Of a stretch of DNA of 64,000 nucleotides, positions 32,825 to 41,307 are shown in pieces. Under the pieces are notes generated by a model, which saw nothing but the letters and a program-made list of their open reading frames with translations, did no database searches and was not told the DNA's origin. The DNA comes from Saprospira sp. CCB-QB6 (GTDB lineage Bacteria; Bacteroidota; Bacteroidia; Chitinophagales; Saprospiraceae): NCBI RefSeq assembly GCF_028464065.1, contig NZ_CP116808.1, positions 2,943,501 to 3,007,500 on the forward strand, read 5' to 3'. Position 1 is the stretch's first letter, and every line of letters begins with the position of its first letter. A program made the position numbers and the translations under genes.

Positions 32825-32930
32825 GGGCAGGATTAGCAGTTTGTGGGATTTATTTTTACTTAACGTAAGTTATTCGTTTTTTATAAGCGCTTCGGGCAAA
32901 TTTTTTATCTCATAAAAGACATATATTTTT

Positions 32931-33050
32931 GGGGCTGCCCCACCCTACGGGCGGGTCGGGCCATTGCGCAGCTCGCAGGTCTGCTCGGCCCTTCGCCGCC
33001 TGCAGCGGCTCGGTCTGGCCCTGCGGGCCACCCCTACAGGCAGCTAGGCC
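32931..33050 (+). repeat. GC-rich modular repeat, copy 12 (subtype B)
   Basis: GGGGCTGCCCCACCCTACGG, GCGGGTCGGGCC, TTGCGCAGCTCGCAGGTCTG, CTCGGCCCTTCGCCGCC, GCAGCGGCTCGGTCTGGCC, ACCCCTACAGGCAGCTAGGCC. A GGCGGCTCCGCCGCC hairpin follows. This intact copy shows what copy 3 looked like before its insertion. Confidence 0.9.
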
Positions 33051-33093
33051 TGCGGCGGCTCCGCCGCCTGTCCACCGCAAAATTTCGGACCAA

Positions 33094-33134
33094 ACAAAAA
33101 AAAAGCCCTTGGCAAATATTTGCCAAGGGCTTTC
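33094..33134 (-). terminator. tpiA terminator
   Basis: AAAGCCCTTGGCAAAT/ATTTGCCAAGGGCTTT is a perfect 16-bp inverted repeat; on the reverse strand a long T-run follows. It ends 17 bp after the tpiA stop. Confidence 0.88.
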
Positions 33135-33150
33135 TGCTAAAAAATAGAGC

Positions 33151-33924
33151 TTAGAGCTTTTCTCTACCTGCCTCTACAATAGCCAAAAAGTCATCAGCAT
33201 TCAAAGATGCACCGCCAACTAAGGCCCCATTGATATTGGGCTGGGCAAAAAGCGCTGATGCATTACTAGGTTTACAACTTCCACCATACAAAATTGTAAT
33301 CTTTTGAGCTAATTCTTCCGAAAAGGTTTTGGCCAAATAAGATCGAATAAAGGCATGCATGGCTTCGGCCTCTTCTGGACTAGCCGTTTGCCCCGTTCCA
33401 ATAGCCCAAATTGGCTCATAGGCCAAAACAACTTGTTCCATTTGCTGAGGACTTAGCTGTCCCAAAACCTCTTGCAATTGCTGCTCTACAAAAGCCTGTT
33501 CTTGCCCATCTTTACGAACTTGCAAAGGCTCTCCAAAACAATAAATAGGTTGCAAATTTTGACGCAAAACCTGCTTGAGCTTAGCTGTGAGCATTTTTCC
33601 ATTTTCTCCAAAATCTCTTCTGCGCTCAGAATGGCCCAAAATGACATATTTTATATCCAAATCCGCTAACATCGGGGCCGAAATTTCGCCTGTGTAAGCC
33701 CCCTCTTTTTGCACATGGCAGTTTTGAGCACCAATATATACATCAAAACGGTCCTTGGTTAAGGTTTGTGCCGTTTGCAAATGAATATAGGGGGGACAAA
33801 TAACCATTTCTTGTCCTTCTGGCAAAGGATCTAGGGCAGAAATAATTTGATTGAGGAGCATGATGCCTGGAACATAAGATTTATTCATTTTCCAGTTAGC
33901 TACAACTAATGACTTAGCTTTCAT
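33151..33924 (-). CDS. tpiA: Triosephosphate isomerase
   Basis: A 257-aa glycolytic enzyme interconverting dihydroxyacetone phosphate and glyceraldehyde 3-phosphate, acting as a cytosolic dimer. Catalytic residues are all present: K12 in NWKMN, H98 in ILGHSERR and E170 in VVLAYEPIWAIGTG. The phosphate-gripping loop IGTGQTASPEEA and the C-terminal ILYGGSCKPSNASALFAQPNINGALVGGASL are standard. The length is normal. It starts 15 bp downstream of the SanA-like gene on the same strand, so the two probably form an operon ending at the strong terminator. Confidence 0.97.
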   Translation of the reverse strand: MKAKSLVVANWKMNKSYVPGIMLLNQIISALDPLPEGQEMVICPPYIHLQTAQTLTKDRFDVYIGAQNCHVQKEGAYTGEISAPMLADLDIKYVILGHSERRRDFGENGKMLTAKLKQVLRQNLQPIYCFGEPLQVRKDGQEQAFVEQQLQEVLGQLSPQQMEQVVLAYEPIWAIGTGQTASPEEAEAMHAFIRSYLAKTFSEELAQKITILYGGSCKPSNASALFAQPNINGALVGGASLNADDFLAIVEAGREKL

Positions 33925-33939
33925 TTTTTATGGGCGGTT

Positions 33940-34593
33940 TTAAACTTGAATATCTATTTGATCGCCCAAATATTTAGGCGCAGTTCCCAAGATATATAAA
34001 TCTACCCAAGCGCCCAAACGAGCCAAATATTCTCTGTAAATCACTTTTTTATTGGACCATTTTGGAAAATCGGCATCATAGGCAATAGCATCTATTCCAC
34101 AAGCGCTAGCAATCCACAAAGCCCTAGGATTATGAAAGCCCTGAGAAATAATGGTAATCTTTTGCTGCTGGAAAATCTTTTTGGCCCGCACAACAGAGTC
34201 TAAGGTGCGCAAACCCGCAAAATCCATTGTAATAGCCGAGGCGGGAACCCCCAACTTAACGAGTTTTTCTCGCATATCTCTGGGCTCATTATAATTATGG
34301 TTACTATTGTCGCCACTCACTAAAAAATGCTTGACCTTACCCGCATGATAAAGTTCTGCTGCTGCTTTCATTCGCAGACTAAAAAAGGGATTTTCATAAC
34401 GGCCATTGACCGAGCGAGAGGTACCTAAAACTAGGGCTACTTCTCTAGCCTCTATTTTGGAGACCTCTTGGTAAGTTTTCGATTTGGCCGAGCTCAGCAT
34501 AGCATAATTGACCGAAAAGAGCAAAATGAGGCCTATGAGGCTGAAGGCAAAAATGAGATAAAGGAGCTTTTTCCAATGTGTGAATATACTCAT
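33940..34593 (-). CDS. SanA/YdcF-like DUF218 membrane protein
   Basis: A 217-aa protein with one N-terminal membrane helix (LYLIFAFSLIGLILLFSVNY) and a periplasmic DUF218 domain: VALVLGTSRSVNGRYENPFF (the 'vvLGt......pN..l..R' block), HAGKVKHFLVSGDNSNHNYNEPRDM and ITIISQGFHNPRALWIA. SanA homologues affect envelope permeability and vancomycin sensitivity at high temperature; the biochemical role is unsettled. It is the upstream gene of the tpiA operon. Confidence 0.85.
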   Translation of the reverse strand: MSIFTHWKKLLYLIFAFSLIGLILLFSVNYAMLSSAKSKTYQEVSKIEAREVALVLGTSRSVNGRYENPFFSLRMKAAAELYHAGKVKHFLVSGDNSNHNYNEPRDMREKLVKLGVPASAITMDFAGLRTLDSVVRAKKIFQQQKITIISQGFHNPRALWIASACGIDAIAYDADFPKWSNKKVIYREYLARLGAWVDLYILGTAPKYLGDQIDIQV

Positions 34594-34687
34594 AGGTGGT
34601 GAATTGGTGGTTCTTTATAAAAGTGTGGTTGAGTGCAATGGGTATATTTTGTTAGGCGGCGGAGCCGCCTTGGCCGAAGGCCAAAAT

Positions 34688-34804
34688 GGCCTAGCGATGT
34701 GGAGGGGGGGCCGTAGGCCAGACCAAGGCGGCCTTGCCGCCGCAGGGCCGAGCGATTAGCGAGCCCCGCAACGTAGCGCCGCAGCTTTGCTGCGGAGGCC
34801 CCAA
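34688..34804 (-). repeat. GC-rich modular repeat, copy 13 (subtype A)
   Basis: Reverse strand GGGGCCTCCGCAGCAAAGCT, GCGGCGCTACG, GGGGCTCGC-TAATCGC-TCGGCCC, slot GCGGCGGCAAGGCCGC, TTGGTCTGGCC, ACATCGCTAGGCC. Flanked on the far side by TTGGCCGAAGGCCAA and GGCGGCGGAGCCGCC hairpins (34650-34685). The GGGG edge is 11 bp from the stop of subtilase 3. Confidence 0.9.
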
Positions 34805-34814
34805 AATCTAAGTA

Positions 34815-36521
34815 TTAGTGTTGTAAAATCAGTTTTGCAGAAAACTGTTCGCTTTTTCGTCCTTTGGGCCAAATGTTTAGTAAGTAGCTGCCTTGAGGGA
34901 TTTTAGAGAAGTCTAAGGGCAAACTGCGGCCCAAAAGTGGGGCATTTCCCTGAGCGACCTCTTGGCCCAACAAATTGAAGAGGCGGTATTCTACTTCATC
35001 ATAGCTATTGGGCAATAATACAATAATTTTTCCTTGGCTAGGGTTAGGCAAGATACTCAATTTGTAGGCATTATCTTCCATAATGGGGTAGACCAAATTG
35101 GGGCGGACCAAGGCGAGTGCTCTCCAAATATCTAGGCGGCCCCAGCCAGCAGTAAAATTTGGGTGGGCATCTTCGGTCAAGCCGCCACAGTTTTCGCCAG
35201 GTAGTGGAAGAGCTGATTGGCGCAAAATTTCTTCAATGCGTTCTACATCTCCCTTTAATTCGGGAGCTGCGCTGAGTAGAAGGGCAACGGCTCCAGCTAC
35301 ATGAGGGCCAGCCATACTGGTTCCTGAAGAGCTGCTATAGCCTTCATTTAGCACAGAAGAGCGAATACTCACACCAGGTGCGCTAATATCGGGTTTGGGG
35401 CGGCCTTCGGTAGGGGTAAGGGCTGGGCCTCGGCTACTAAATCCAGCCACTTGATCATCTGCATTACTGGCTGCTACAACAAAAGATTCGCCAAAAATAG
35501 CGGCTGGAGTTTGAATACTCCCACAGCTAGGTCCTTCATTTCCGGCGGAAACGACCACCATAATCCCGGCGGCTTTTAGATTAATTACGGCTTGGCGAAG
35601 CAGGGCAAAATTATCGGGATGACAGCCTTCTACAGGGGGGCAGCCCCAAGAGTTGTTGATAACATCTGGGGCTTTGCTGGGGTCTGCATCTTGTCCGTTA
35701 AGGTTGCTAGGAGCCAAAAACCACTCGAAACATTCTAGGTAGCTGGCGGGGCTTCCCCAGCCTCGGTCCATATTTCGGCAGCCGATCCATTGGGCCTCTG
35801 GGGCGAGGCCAATTTCTTCATTGGGGGCGAGGCCTGTCATGGTGCCTACAGTATGGGTTCCATGAGAGTGGTCATCACAGGGAGCGCTAGCGTCAAATCC
35901 GCAGGGGTTGTCACTATCGCTATTTAGGGGATTTGATTCATGGATGGCATCATGCCAATTATAGTTGTGATCGCCTTGGGCTGTTCCTCTATATTGGCGG
36001 TTGATGGCGGGGTGCTCCCAGTCGTAGCCTGTATCTTGGCCAGCGACCACTACCCCAGCTCCTTTAAATCCAAGGGCCCAAAGCAATTGAGCGCGTATTT
36101 GTTCAATTCCCCAGTTGCTATAGCTTTTATTGCCTTGGGCTACTGGAAAACTAGCTTGCATATTGGGGTTGGGTAAAATTCGGGCAATATCTGCTCGTTG
36201 GGCTAAGGTTTCCAAGTCGCTAGCCTTGGCCCAAACACGAATAGCATTGACTAAGAAAAAGGATTGGTATTGTAGGGCTAAACGATCTAATTCGGCCAAA
36301 ATAGGCTTTTGTGTGGAGGCTGCTTTTTGTAATTGAGCAAAAACATAAGTCCCTTTAGCTGCTTTTCCTTTTTTGGGGAGATTTGGGAAAGAGGCTTGTT
36401 GTTCAAGTAGCAAAAAACAGTCAATTAATGATTCTTGCTCCATATTGATAATTGGAGAAATCTTTTGTGCCCAAAATAAGCCAGGCCAAGAGAGAAGTAA
36501 AAATAGGTAAATGATGCGCAT
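34815..36521 (-). CDS. Subtilisin-like (S8) serine protease with T9SS type A sorting domain
   Basis: A 568-aa secreted protease. Signal peptide MRIIYLFLLLSWPGLFWAQ; an I9-like prodomain (about 60-125, ending VAQGNKSYSNWGIEQIRAQ). The S8 core has D163 in AGQDTGYD, H220 in DDHSHGTHTVG, N328 in SAGNEGPS and S402 in SSSGTSMAGPHVAG. The arrangement resembles bacillopeptidase F-type subtilases. The C-terminal ~80 residues (LSILPNPSQGKIIVLLP, YRLFNLLGQEV, IPQGSYLLNIW) are a type A sorting domain. It differs from the other two subtilases in the window in prodomain and Ser-region sequence. It stands alone. Confidence 0.92.
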   Translation of the reverse strand: MRIIYLFLLLSWPGLFWAQKISPIINMEQESLIDCFLLLEQQASFPNLPKKGKAAKGTYVFAQLQKAASTQKPILAELDRLALQYQSFFLVNAIRVWAKASDLETLAQRADIARILPNPNMQASFPVAQGNKSYSNWGIEQIRAQLLWALGFKGAGVVVAGQDTGYDWEHPAINRQYRGTAQGDHNYNWHDAIHESNPLNSDSDNPCGFDASAPCDDHSHGTHTVGTMTGLAPNEEIGLAPEAQWIGCRNMDRGWGSPASYLECFEWFLAPSNLNGQDADPSKAPDVINNSWGCPPVEGCHPDNFALLRQAVINLKAAGIMVVVSAGNEGPSCGSIQTPAAIFGESFVVAASNADDQVAGFSSRGPALTPTEGRPKPDISAPGVSIRSSVLNEGYSSSSGTSMAGPHVAGAVALLLSAAPELKGDVERIEEILRQSALPLPGENCGGLTEDAHPNFTAGWGRLDIWRALALVRPNLVYPIMEDNAYKLSILPNPSQGKIIVLLPNSYDEVEYRLFNLLGQEVAQGNAPLLGRSLPLDFSKIPQGSYLLNIWPKGRKSEQFSAKLILQH

Positions 36522-36599
36522 AGGAGGTCTAGTTTAGATAAGGTCATTGAAATTGGTCTTTACTGCTTAAAATACGTAGGAGAGTAGAAAAAAGTGGGC

Positions 36600-37334
36600 T
36601 CAAGGAATAAAAACATAATGCTGATTTTGAACCTCCCAGAGTAAAGGCTGCTTTTGGGACTCAAACCGTTGATAGGCATCTGATAAATTGGACCAAAAAT
36701 CAAAATGAGGGCTGTCTTTGTAAGCGGCTAAAGCTTCTTTCTCTAATTTAAAGGGGTAACAATGGACCTGAACCGATTTTTGTCCAGCCTGCAAGGCTGC
36801 TGCTACTGCACTATAAATTTCTTCTATAGCGGCATCGGTCATCGCATAACAACCTACCGAAACACAATCGCCATGCACCATCAAAAAAGAACCTGTACGC
36901 CCATGCGAGCGATCATAGGCATTAGGATAGCCCAAATTGAAGGCTAAATGATATTTACTATTGGGATTGAGCTGTGATTTTTTTACTTCATAAATGCCCT
37001 CAGGCGCTATGCCATCGCCCTCCTTAAATTTTGGCCCCAAGCCCTTACTCCCATATGTACAAATAGAATAGTTCTGTACTAAAATATAGGGACCATTCGT
37101 TTCTTTTTGCATCCAAAGTTCTAGCTTTTTCTCCTTTTTGAAAGTTCGGATAAGAACAGCTTGCCCTAAACTTAGCCCTTTTTCTTTTAAGATCTTAGTT
37201 AAGTTCGTTTTAGCCGAATTTTTAGGCAAATTCAAGTTGCAAGAATAGCTTAGACTAATGATGAATAAAAAAGATAAATGGCAAATGTGGAATTTGGCCA
37301 ATAAATTGGTGGTTATTACATGGTAATGCAACAT
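36600..37334 (-). CDS. L,D-transpeptidase (YkuD/YafK type) lipoprotein
   Basis: A 244-aa protein. The N-terminal hydrophobic stretch with ISLSYSC (C32) looks like a lipoprotein signal with a longer n-region. The catalytic motif is H154-GDCVSVG-C162-YAMTD, the HxxxSxGC form of the YkuD fold, within FLMVHGDCVSVGCYAMTDAAIEE. Such enzymes make 3-3 peptidoglycan cross-links or attach/cleave envelope lipoproteins. The upstream block APEGIYEVKKSQLNPNSKYHLAF is also typical of the YafK subgroup. It is transcribed alone. Confidence 0.85.
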   Translation of the reverse strand: MLHYHVITTNLLAKFHICHLSFLFIISLSYSCNLNLPKNSAKTNLTKILKEKGLSLGQAVLIRTFKKEKKLELWMQKETNGPYILVQNYSICTYGSKGLGPKFKEGDGIAPEGIYEVKKSQLNPNSKYHLAFNLGYPNAYDRSHGRTGSFLMVHGDCVSVGCYAMTDAAIEEIYSAVAAALQAGQKSVQVHCYPFKLEKEALAAYKDSPHFDFWSNLSDAYQRFESQKQPLLWEVQNQHYVFIP

Positions 37335-37430
37335 AAAAGTTTTTTAAAGTAATGGGTAAAGGACATGAAAATAAGGCCAAATTCCTCTTAACTCTCTACA
37401 AATGTTAATTCGGAACCGCTTGTTAACCAA

Positions 37431-37465
37431 TTTGTTGGAGATGCAAAGGGAATGACTTATCTTTG
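37431..37465 (+). promoter_or_regulatory. Bacteroidota-type promoter upstream of the OmpA-family gene
   Basis: TTTGTTG (37431-37437) and TATCTTTG (37458-37465) give a -33 TTG and a -7 TAnnTTTG separated by 20 bp, the best promoter match in the window. The start codon is 244 bp downstream, so the leader is long. The rest of 37335-37708 shows no gene. Confidence 0.55.
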
Positions 37466-37708
37466 TTATCCGTTCTATCTGTTCGCCTCAATAGAATTTA
37501 GCAGAAATAAGGTTTTCCTACTAAAATGTACAATATAGAACTCCATTAGCAGACGTCTGAATGTGATTTTGTCCACTATATATAAGTTCTTCTAAACATT
37601 TTTTAACAGGATAGCAGTGCTATCGTGGAGAAAAGTTCTTAATTAAAAGAAGATGGTTTTAGTAGATAAGTCTTGCTCCTCAAGAATTCGACATACAAAT
37701 ACCTGAAA

Positions 37709-38851
37709 ATGAAATCATTTCTCCCCCTTTTATTAATTAGCAGTTTCCTTTTGGGCCTTTGGCCCAATGCGGTGAGCATTTGGGCCCGCCCCCAAGGCCC
37801 CGCAGAAGATTTTCGTCCACTCATTGACGATCACTTCTCTCATGTAGATTACTTGCCCCGCTACCGAGAAAAGAATAAAAACTTTATCATCTCTAAGGTA
37901 GAATATGGCGCAAAGAAGGTTATCCTACATTGTATCTATGTTTCGACTCATAACGATATGCTCGAATTTGTAGGGCACGATTTGCCTTATGCTTGGGCTC
38001 TAGAAACACCAAAACGTCCTGGCGCTCAGCAAGAACCTTTGCGAAAATTGGCCACAGTCAAAAATATTCGACTCAATAATGAATTGCGCCTAGCTGAATT
38101 GGAAGCCGAACAGCGCTTTCCTATTATGCCCCAAAAAGGGGATGTGCTAAGCTGTGAATTACATGTGGAAAATCTGCCCTATTTTGTTAAAGTGGTGAAC
38201 TTAACAGGAGGCCCTCAAGATGCTAATTTTAGAACTTACTTTGAAGTGAGTGACCTCATGCTCAAGTCCGCAACTAGCCCCACCCTAGGCAGCCAACAAG
38301 AAATGAAAACAAAGCTGGATAATTTTTATACCGAGTTTAGCTATGCTCGATCTAAGTTCTACGAATCTGAAGAACTTATCCCTAAGGCAGAAAGTCTGGG
38401 CGAACACCCCAATATGCCCATTCAATCAGCAATGCAGCCTGTAGACTATATGCCTAATATGCTCAATACCGTAGAAGATTTGGAATGCCAAAAACGAGTT
38501 ATTCTCAAAAATGTCTATTTCCACGATGATAAGGCCCGCTTCTCTAGACGAGTACAAGCAATGAAAACGCTGGGCATTGTTGAAAATTATTTGGAGCGCT
38601 ACCCTTCCGCTAAAGTCGTTTTGCACGGACATACCGACGTTTTTGGCGATGCTTACAATAACCTACTCCTCTCTAAAGAACGAGTGCTAGCCGTTAAAAG
38701 AGCTCTCATCCAAAAGGGAATCGATCGCAAAAGAATCATTACGCTTCATCATGGAGGCTCTCAGCCTTTACCTCATCACGAAAATGGCGGGGCTGTTAAC
38801 CGCCGAGTAGAAGCCGAAATTATTTGTGGGGAACAAAATGGTCCTAACTAA
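37709..38851 (+). CDS. OmpA-family peptidoglycan-binding protein
   Basis: A 380-aa exported protein. I start at the ATG giving MKSFLPLLLISSFLLGLWPN (signal peptide); a TTG 12 codons upstream is rejected. The middle (about 60-230) is strand-rich and unassigned. The C-terminal OmpA domain (about 255-375) has VILKNVYFHDDKARF, VVLHGHTDVFGDAYNNLLLSKERVLAVKRALI and AVNRRVEAEII, including the Asp and Arg that bind diaminopimelate. It tethers the outer membrane to the wall. Terminator and GC-rich repeat follow. Confidence 0.88.
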   Translation: MKSFLPLLLISSFLLGLWPNAVSIWARPQGPAEDFRPLIDDHFSHVDYLPRYREKNKNFIISKVEYGAKKVILHCIYVSTHNDMLEFVGHDLPYAWALETPKRPGAQQEPLRKLATVKNIRLNNELRLAELEAEQRFPIMPQKGDVLSCELHVENLPYFVKVVNLTGGPQDANFRTYFEVSDLMLKSATSPTLGSQQEMKTKLDNFYTEFSYARSKFYESEELIPKAESLGEHPNMPIQSAMQPVDYMPNMLNTVEDLECQKRVILKNVYFHDDKARFSRRVQAMKTLGIVENYLERYPSAKVVLHGHTDVFGDAYNNLLLSKERVLAVKRALIQKGIDRKRIITLHHGGSQPLPHHENGGAVNRRVEAEIICGEQNGPN

Positions 38852-38872
38852 ATCTATTGACCCACTACAATA

Positions 38873-38906
38873 AAATCCCTCAGTAGCCTAAACTGCTGAG
38901 GGATTT
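38873..38906 (+). terminator. Terminator of the OmpA-family gene
   Basis: AAATCCCTCAGTAG-CCTAAA-CTGCTGAGGGATTT then CTTTTTT, 22 bp after the stop. Confidence 0.85.
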
Positions 38907-38922
38907 CTTTTTTAATTTTTTT

Positions 38923-39052
38923 GGGGCCCGCGGCCAGCTAGCCAAAGGCTAGCTCGGCCGCCGCTATGCTCCGCAGCTCGCTGTTCGCTCGGCCCTTCGG
39001 CGGCAAAGCCGCCTCGGTCTGGCCTTCGGCCACTGCTGCGCAGCGCTGGGCC
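38923..39052 (+). repeat. GC-rich modular repeat, copy 14 (subtype C)
   Basis: GGGGCCCGCGGCCAGCTAGC, CAAAGGCTAGCTCGGCCGCC, GCTATGCTCCGCAGCTCGC, TGTTCGCTCGGCCC, TTCG, slot GGCGGCAAAGCCGCC, TCGGTCTGGCC, ACTGCTGCGC, AGCGCTGGGCC. It follows the OmpA-gene terminator. Confidence 0.9.
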
Positions 39053-39080
39053 AATAAACGCTAAGCCAAGTAAGCCAAAA

Positions 39081-40076
39081 CTAAGACAATTGCTGCGCAA
39101 GCAACTCCATATAATGTTCAATTTCCTGAAATTCCTGCAAAAATATTCGAGCCTCTTTCCGAAGCGTTTCGGCATCTAAAGGCCGACGAACTGATAACTC
39201 AAAACGATTCCCCTTGCGAGAAAGCCCCAAATAAGCCGCCTGGTCCACAAAAGCAAAATAAACAGGCCGCTCCCAACGTGCAGCAATATCAAGTAAGACC
39301 TGTTGCAATTCGCTGCGCAATAACTTTCGACTGCCCTCTGGACTATCGCCATAAACAGCATAACGCTCCGAAAATTCAGGCAATCCAATAATTTCAATAT
39401 GCTTTTGCTTTATCTGAAGCAAGGAAAGCGCCTCATTGACCCAAGCAAACCATTTGGAGTTTTGAGAATTCTTGACCAATTGAGGAATCACTAAGGTCGA
39501 CCCAATTTGACTGCTATGAGATAGCCGAATTCGACCAAAAATCCCTTTGAAGACTACCCGAATTTGGACCTGCTTTTTTTTGCCGTTATTACGCTCTGTA
39601 CGTCGCTTCGCCTCAATTTCTGAGAAATCAACAGGGAATTCTCCAATTTGGCCCACAAATAAATCTTCTCCCTTCAAAATGTTGGGCGGGGGCTGAAAAA
39701 GCCCCGCTCTACGCAAATCCTCTAGCTCCAAACTGTTTTTGGGCCGATACTCAAAATGAGGATGTTGGCCCAAAAGCGGCACCAAAAGCACTTCCTTGAT
39801 CTCTCCACGCAAACGATCGAGGCGATTGCGGCCAGCTCTAGAAAAAAGGACGAAAGCGGCCACTAAAAAAATAATTGCTGCCACGCCTGTCGGAATCGGA
39901 ATGGCTTTACTATCCAAATTGCTTAGAGCGATATAGGCAAAAACTAAAGAAATAGCAAGGGGAATAAGGGCTAGCGATTTGAGCAGATAATAAGGAAGGA
40001 GCTTGCGCTTGCGCAGTTTTTCTGCCTTGGGAATCAAAGATTCAATTTCTTGAATATGAGCATTGAGATCAAACAT
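39081..40076 (-). CDS. DUF3137 family membrane protein
   Basis: A 331-aa protein. An N-terminal coiled-coil region (IQEIESLIPKAEKLRKRK) is followed by two adjacent membrane helices (ALIPLAISLVFAYIAL and GVAAIIFLVAAFVLF). A soluble domain then has DLFVGQIGEFPVDFSEIEAKRRTE, VVFKGIFGRIRLSHSSQIGSTLVIPQ, PEFSERYAVYGDSPEGSRKLL and YFAFVDQAAYLGLSRKGNRFELSVRRPL. These blocks match DUF3137, a family of unknown function with a pleckstrin-like core. No partner gene is obvious. Confidence 0.8.
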   Translation of the reverse strand: MFDLNAHIQEIESLIPKAEKLRKRKLLPYYLLKSLALIPLAISLVFAYIALSNLDSKAIPIPTGVAAIIFLVAAFVLFSRAGRNRLDRLRGEIKEVLLVPLLGQHPHFEYRPKNSLELEDLRRAGLFQPPPNILKGEDLFVGQIGEFPVDFSEIEAKRRTERNNGKKKQVQIRVVFKGIFGRIRLSHSSQIGSTLVIPQLVKNSQNSKWFAWVNEALSLLQIKQKHIEIIGLPEFSERYAVYGDSPEGSRKLLRSELQQVLLDIAARWERPVYFAFVDQAAYLGLSRKGNRFELSVRRPLDAETLRKEARIFLQEFQEIEHYMELLAQQLS

Positions 40077-40127
40077 AAAAGGGAATTAAAACGATAAAAT
40101 GGTCCAGTAGGGCGGCGAAGCCGCCCT

Positions 40128-40241
40128 GGCCTAGCGATGTGCAGGGGTGGCCGAAGGCCAGACCGAGCCAGCTTGCTGGCGAAGGGCCGAGCGAATAGCG
40201 AGCCCCGAAACGTAGCGCCGCAGCAAAGCTGCGGAGGCCCC
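40128..40241 (-). repeat. GC-rich modular repeat, copy 15 (subtype A)
   Basis: Reverse strand GGGGCCTCCGCAGCTTTGCT, GCGGCGCTACG, GGGGCTCGC-TATTCGC-TCGGCCC, TTCGCCAGCAAGCTGGC, TCGGTCTGGCC, ACCCCTGCAC, ATCGCTAGGCC. The GGGG edge is 17 bp from the cytochrome stop. Another hairpin, GGCGGCGAAGCCGCC, lies beyond the far end. Confidence 0.9.
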
Positions 40242-40258
40242 AAAACAGCAAATAAAAA

Positions 40259-40654
40259 TTATTTCTGGCAGTTTAAAAGTTGTTCTTGCACCTGATCGAG
40301 TTGCAAAAACGGAGCTTTATTGCCCCAAGAATTGCGCACATAATTGAGCACATTGGTAATTTCTACGGCGCTAAGGGCTTTATTTTCGGGCATTTCGTTG
40401 TCAAAATCTCGGCCATTGACCTTCATAGGGCCATTCAGGCCATAGCGAATCCAGCAAGCAGCGCTGGGCCCCGCTTGAATGAGGGCATCGGCTTGGGCGA
40501 GAGGGGGAATGAGGTCTTCTAGGCCTTCGCCTTGGTCTCCATGGCAGTTGGCGCAATGTTTTTCGTAGAGCATAGCGCCATCGCCATAGGCATTGGGTTG
40601 CTCGCAGGCAAAAAGGCCCAAAAGCAGGAAGAAAAAAAGGAAAATGGGACGCAT
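40259..40654 (-). CDS. Cytochrome c lipoprotein
   Basis: A 131-aa protein starting MRPIFLFFFLLLGLFAC (lipobox LFAC, C17). The single heme motif is CANCH (34-38) in YEKHCANCHGDQGEGLEDLIPPLA, and the distal Met ligand is probably in DFDNEMPENKALSAVEITNVLNYVRNSWGN, typical of class I cytochrome c. I reject a longer frame to 40804, which overlaps the SCO gene and lacks a signal. It starts 8 bp after the SCO gene and is likely co-transcribed; it could be an electron donor or acceptor at the oxidase served by SCO. Confidence 0.88.
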   Translation of the reverse strand: MRPIFLFFFLLLGLFACEQPNAYGDGAMLYEKHCANCHGDQGEGLEDLIPPLAQADALIQAGPSAACWIRYGLNGPMKVNGRDFDNEMPENKALSAVEITNVLNYVRNSWGNKAPFLQLDQVQEQLLNCQK

Positions 40655-40661
40655 AAGCGGC

Positions 40662-41297
40662 TTATTTTTCGGCCAAAAGGATGGCAATATCTTTAATGAG
40701 GTCCTCCATCTTTTCGGGATCTGTACCATCGTACATCCCTCGAATACGGCGGTGGCGGTCGACAAGGGCGACAGCACCACTGTGGTCAAAGCCGCCAGGA
40801 GCACCTTCGTCGACTAGGGCGGCGATCAGGTATTGGGGCGATAATTTGTAAATATCTGCATGCTTACCTGTGAGCAAATGCCAGCTTTTAGCGTCAATAT
40901 TAAACTTATCGGCATACCAAGCGAGGCGGCCAATGGTATCGTGTTTGACATCGATAGAGTGGGAGAGGAGCAAGAAATCATCTCGGTCTTTATATTCCTT
41001 GTACACCTTTTTGAGATTGGCTTTCACCTTGGGGCAGATAGTGGGGCAGGAGGTAAAAAAGAAATCGGCGACATAGACTTTGCCTTCTACGGTAGCTTGA
41101 GTAATATTTTCGCCCTCTTGGTTGTAGAGGCTAAAATCAGAGATTTTATGTTCTGTAGAGTCATAAACTGTTTTGCCATCGACAACTTTTTCGGTGACTT
41201 CGGGCTGTCCTAAAACGGGCAGTATTTTTTGTGGGTTAGAACTACAGGCGCCAAAGCATCCGAGGGCCAGGAGGAAGATGAATAATTTCGTGTTCAT
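40662..41297 (-). CDS. SCO1/SenC family copper chaperone
   Basis: A 211-aa lipoprotein (MNTKLFIFLLALGCFGAC). Thioredoxin fold with the copper site of SCO proteins: C84 and C88 in FFFTSCPTICPK and H172 in GGFDHSGAVALVD. SCO delivers copper to the CuA centre of cytochrome c oxidase. I use the ATG at 41297; nine residues upstream belong to a less likely start. It is 10 bp downstream of the small lipoprotein gene and 8 bp upstream of the cytochrome gene. Confidence 0.92.
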   Translation of the reverse strand: MNTKLFIFLLALGCFGACSSNPQKILPVLGQPEVTEKVVDGKTVYDSTEHKISDFSLYNQEGENITQATVEGKVYVADFFFTSCPTICPKVKANLKKVYKEYKDRDDFLLLSHSIDVKHDTIGRLAWYADKFNIDAKSWHLLTGKHADIYKLSPQYLIAALVDEGAPGGFDHSGAVALVDRHRRIRGMYDGTDPEKMEDLIKDIAILLAEK

Positions 41298-41307
41298 AGT
41301 ATAATGT

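Noticed and set aside
40259-40804. A 181-aa form of the cytochrome c gene
   Set aside because: The extra 50 residues overlap the SCO gene in another frame; the ATG at 40654 gives a proper lipoprotein signal.
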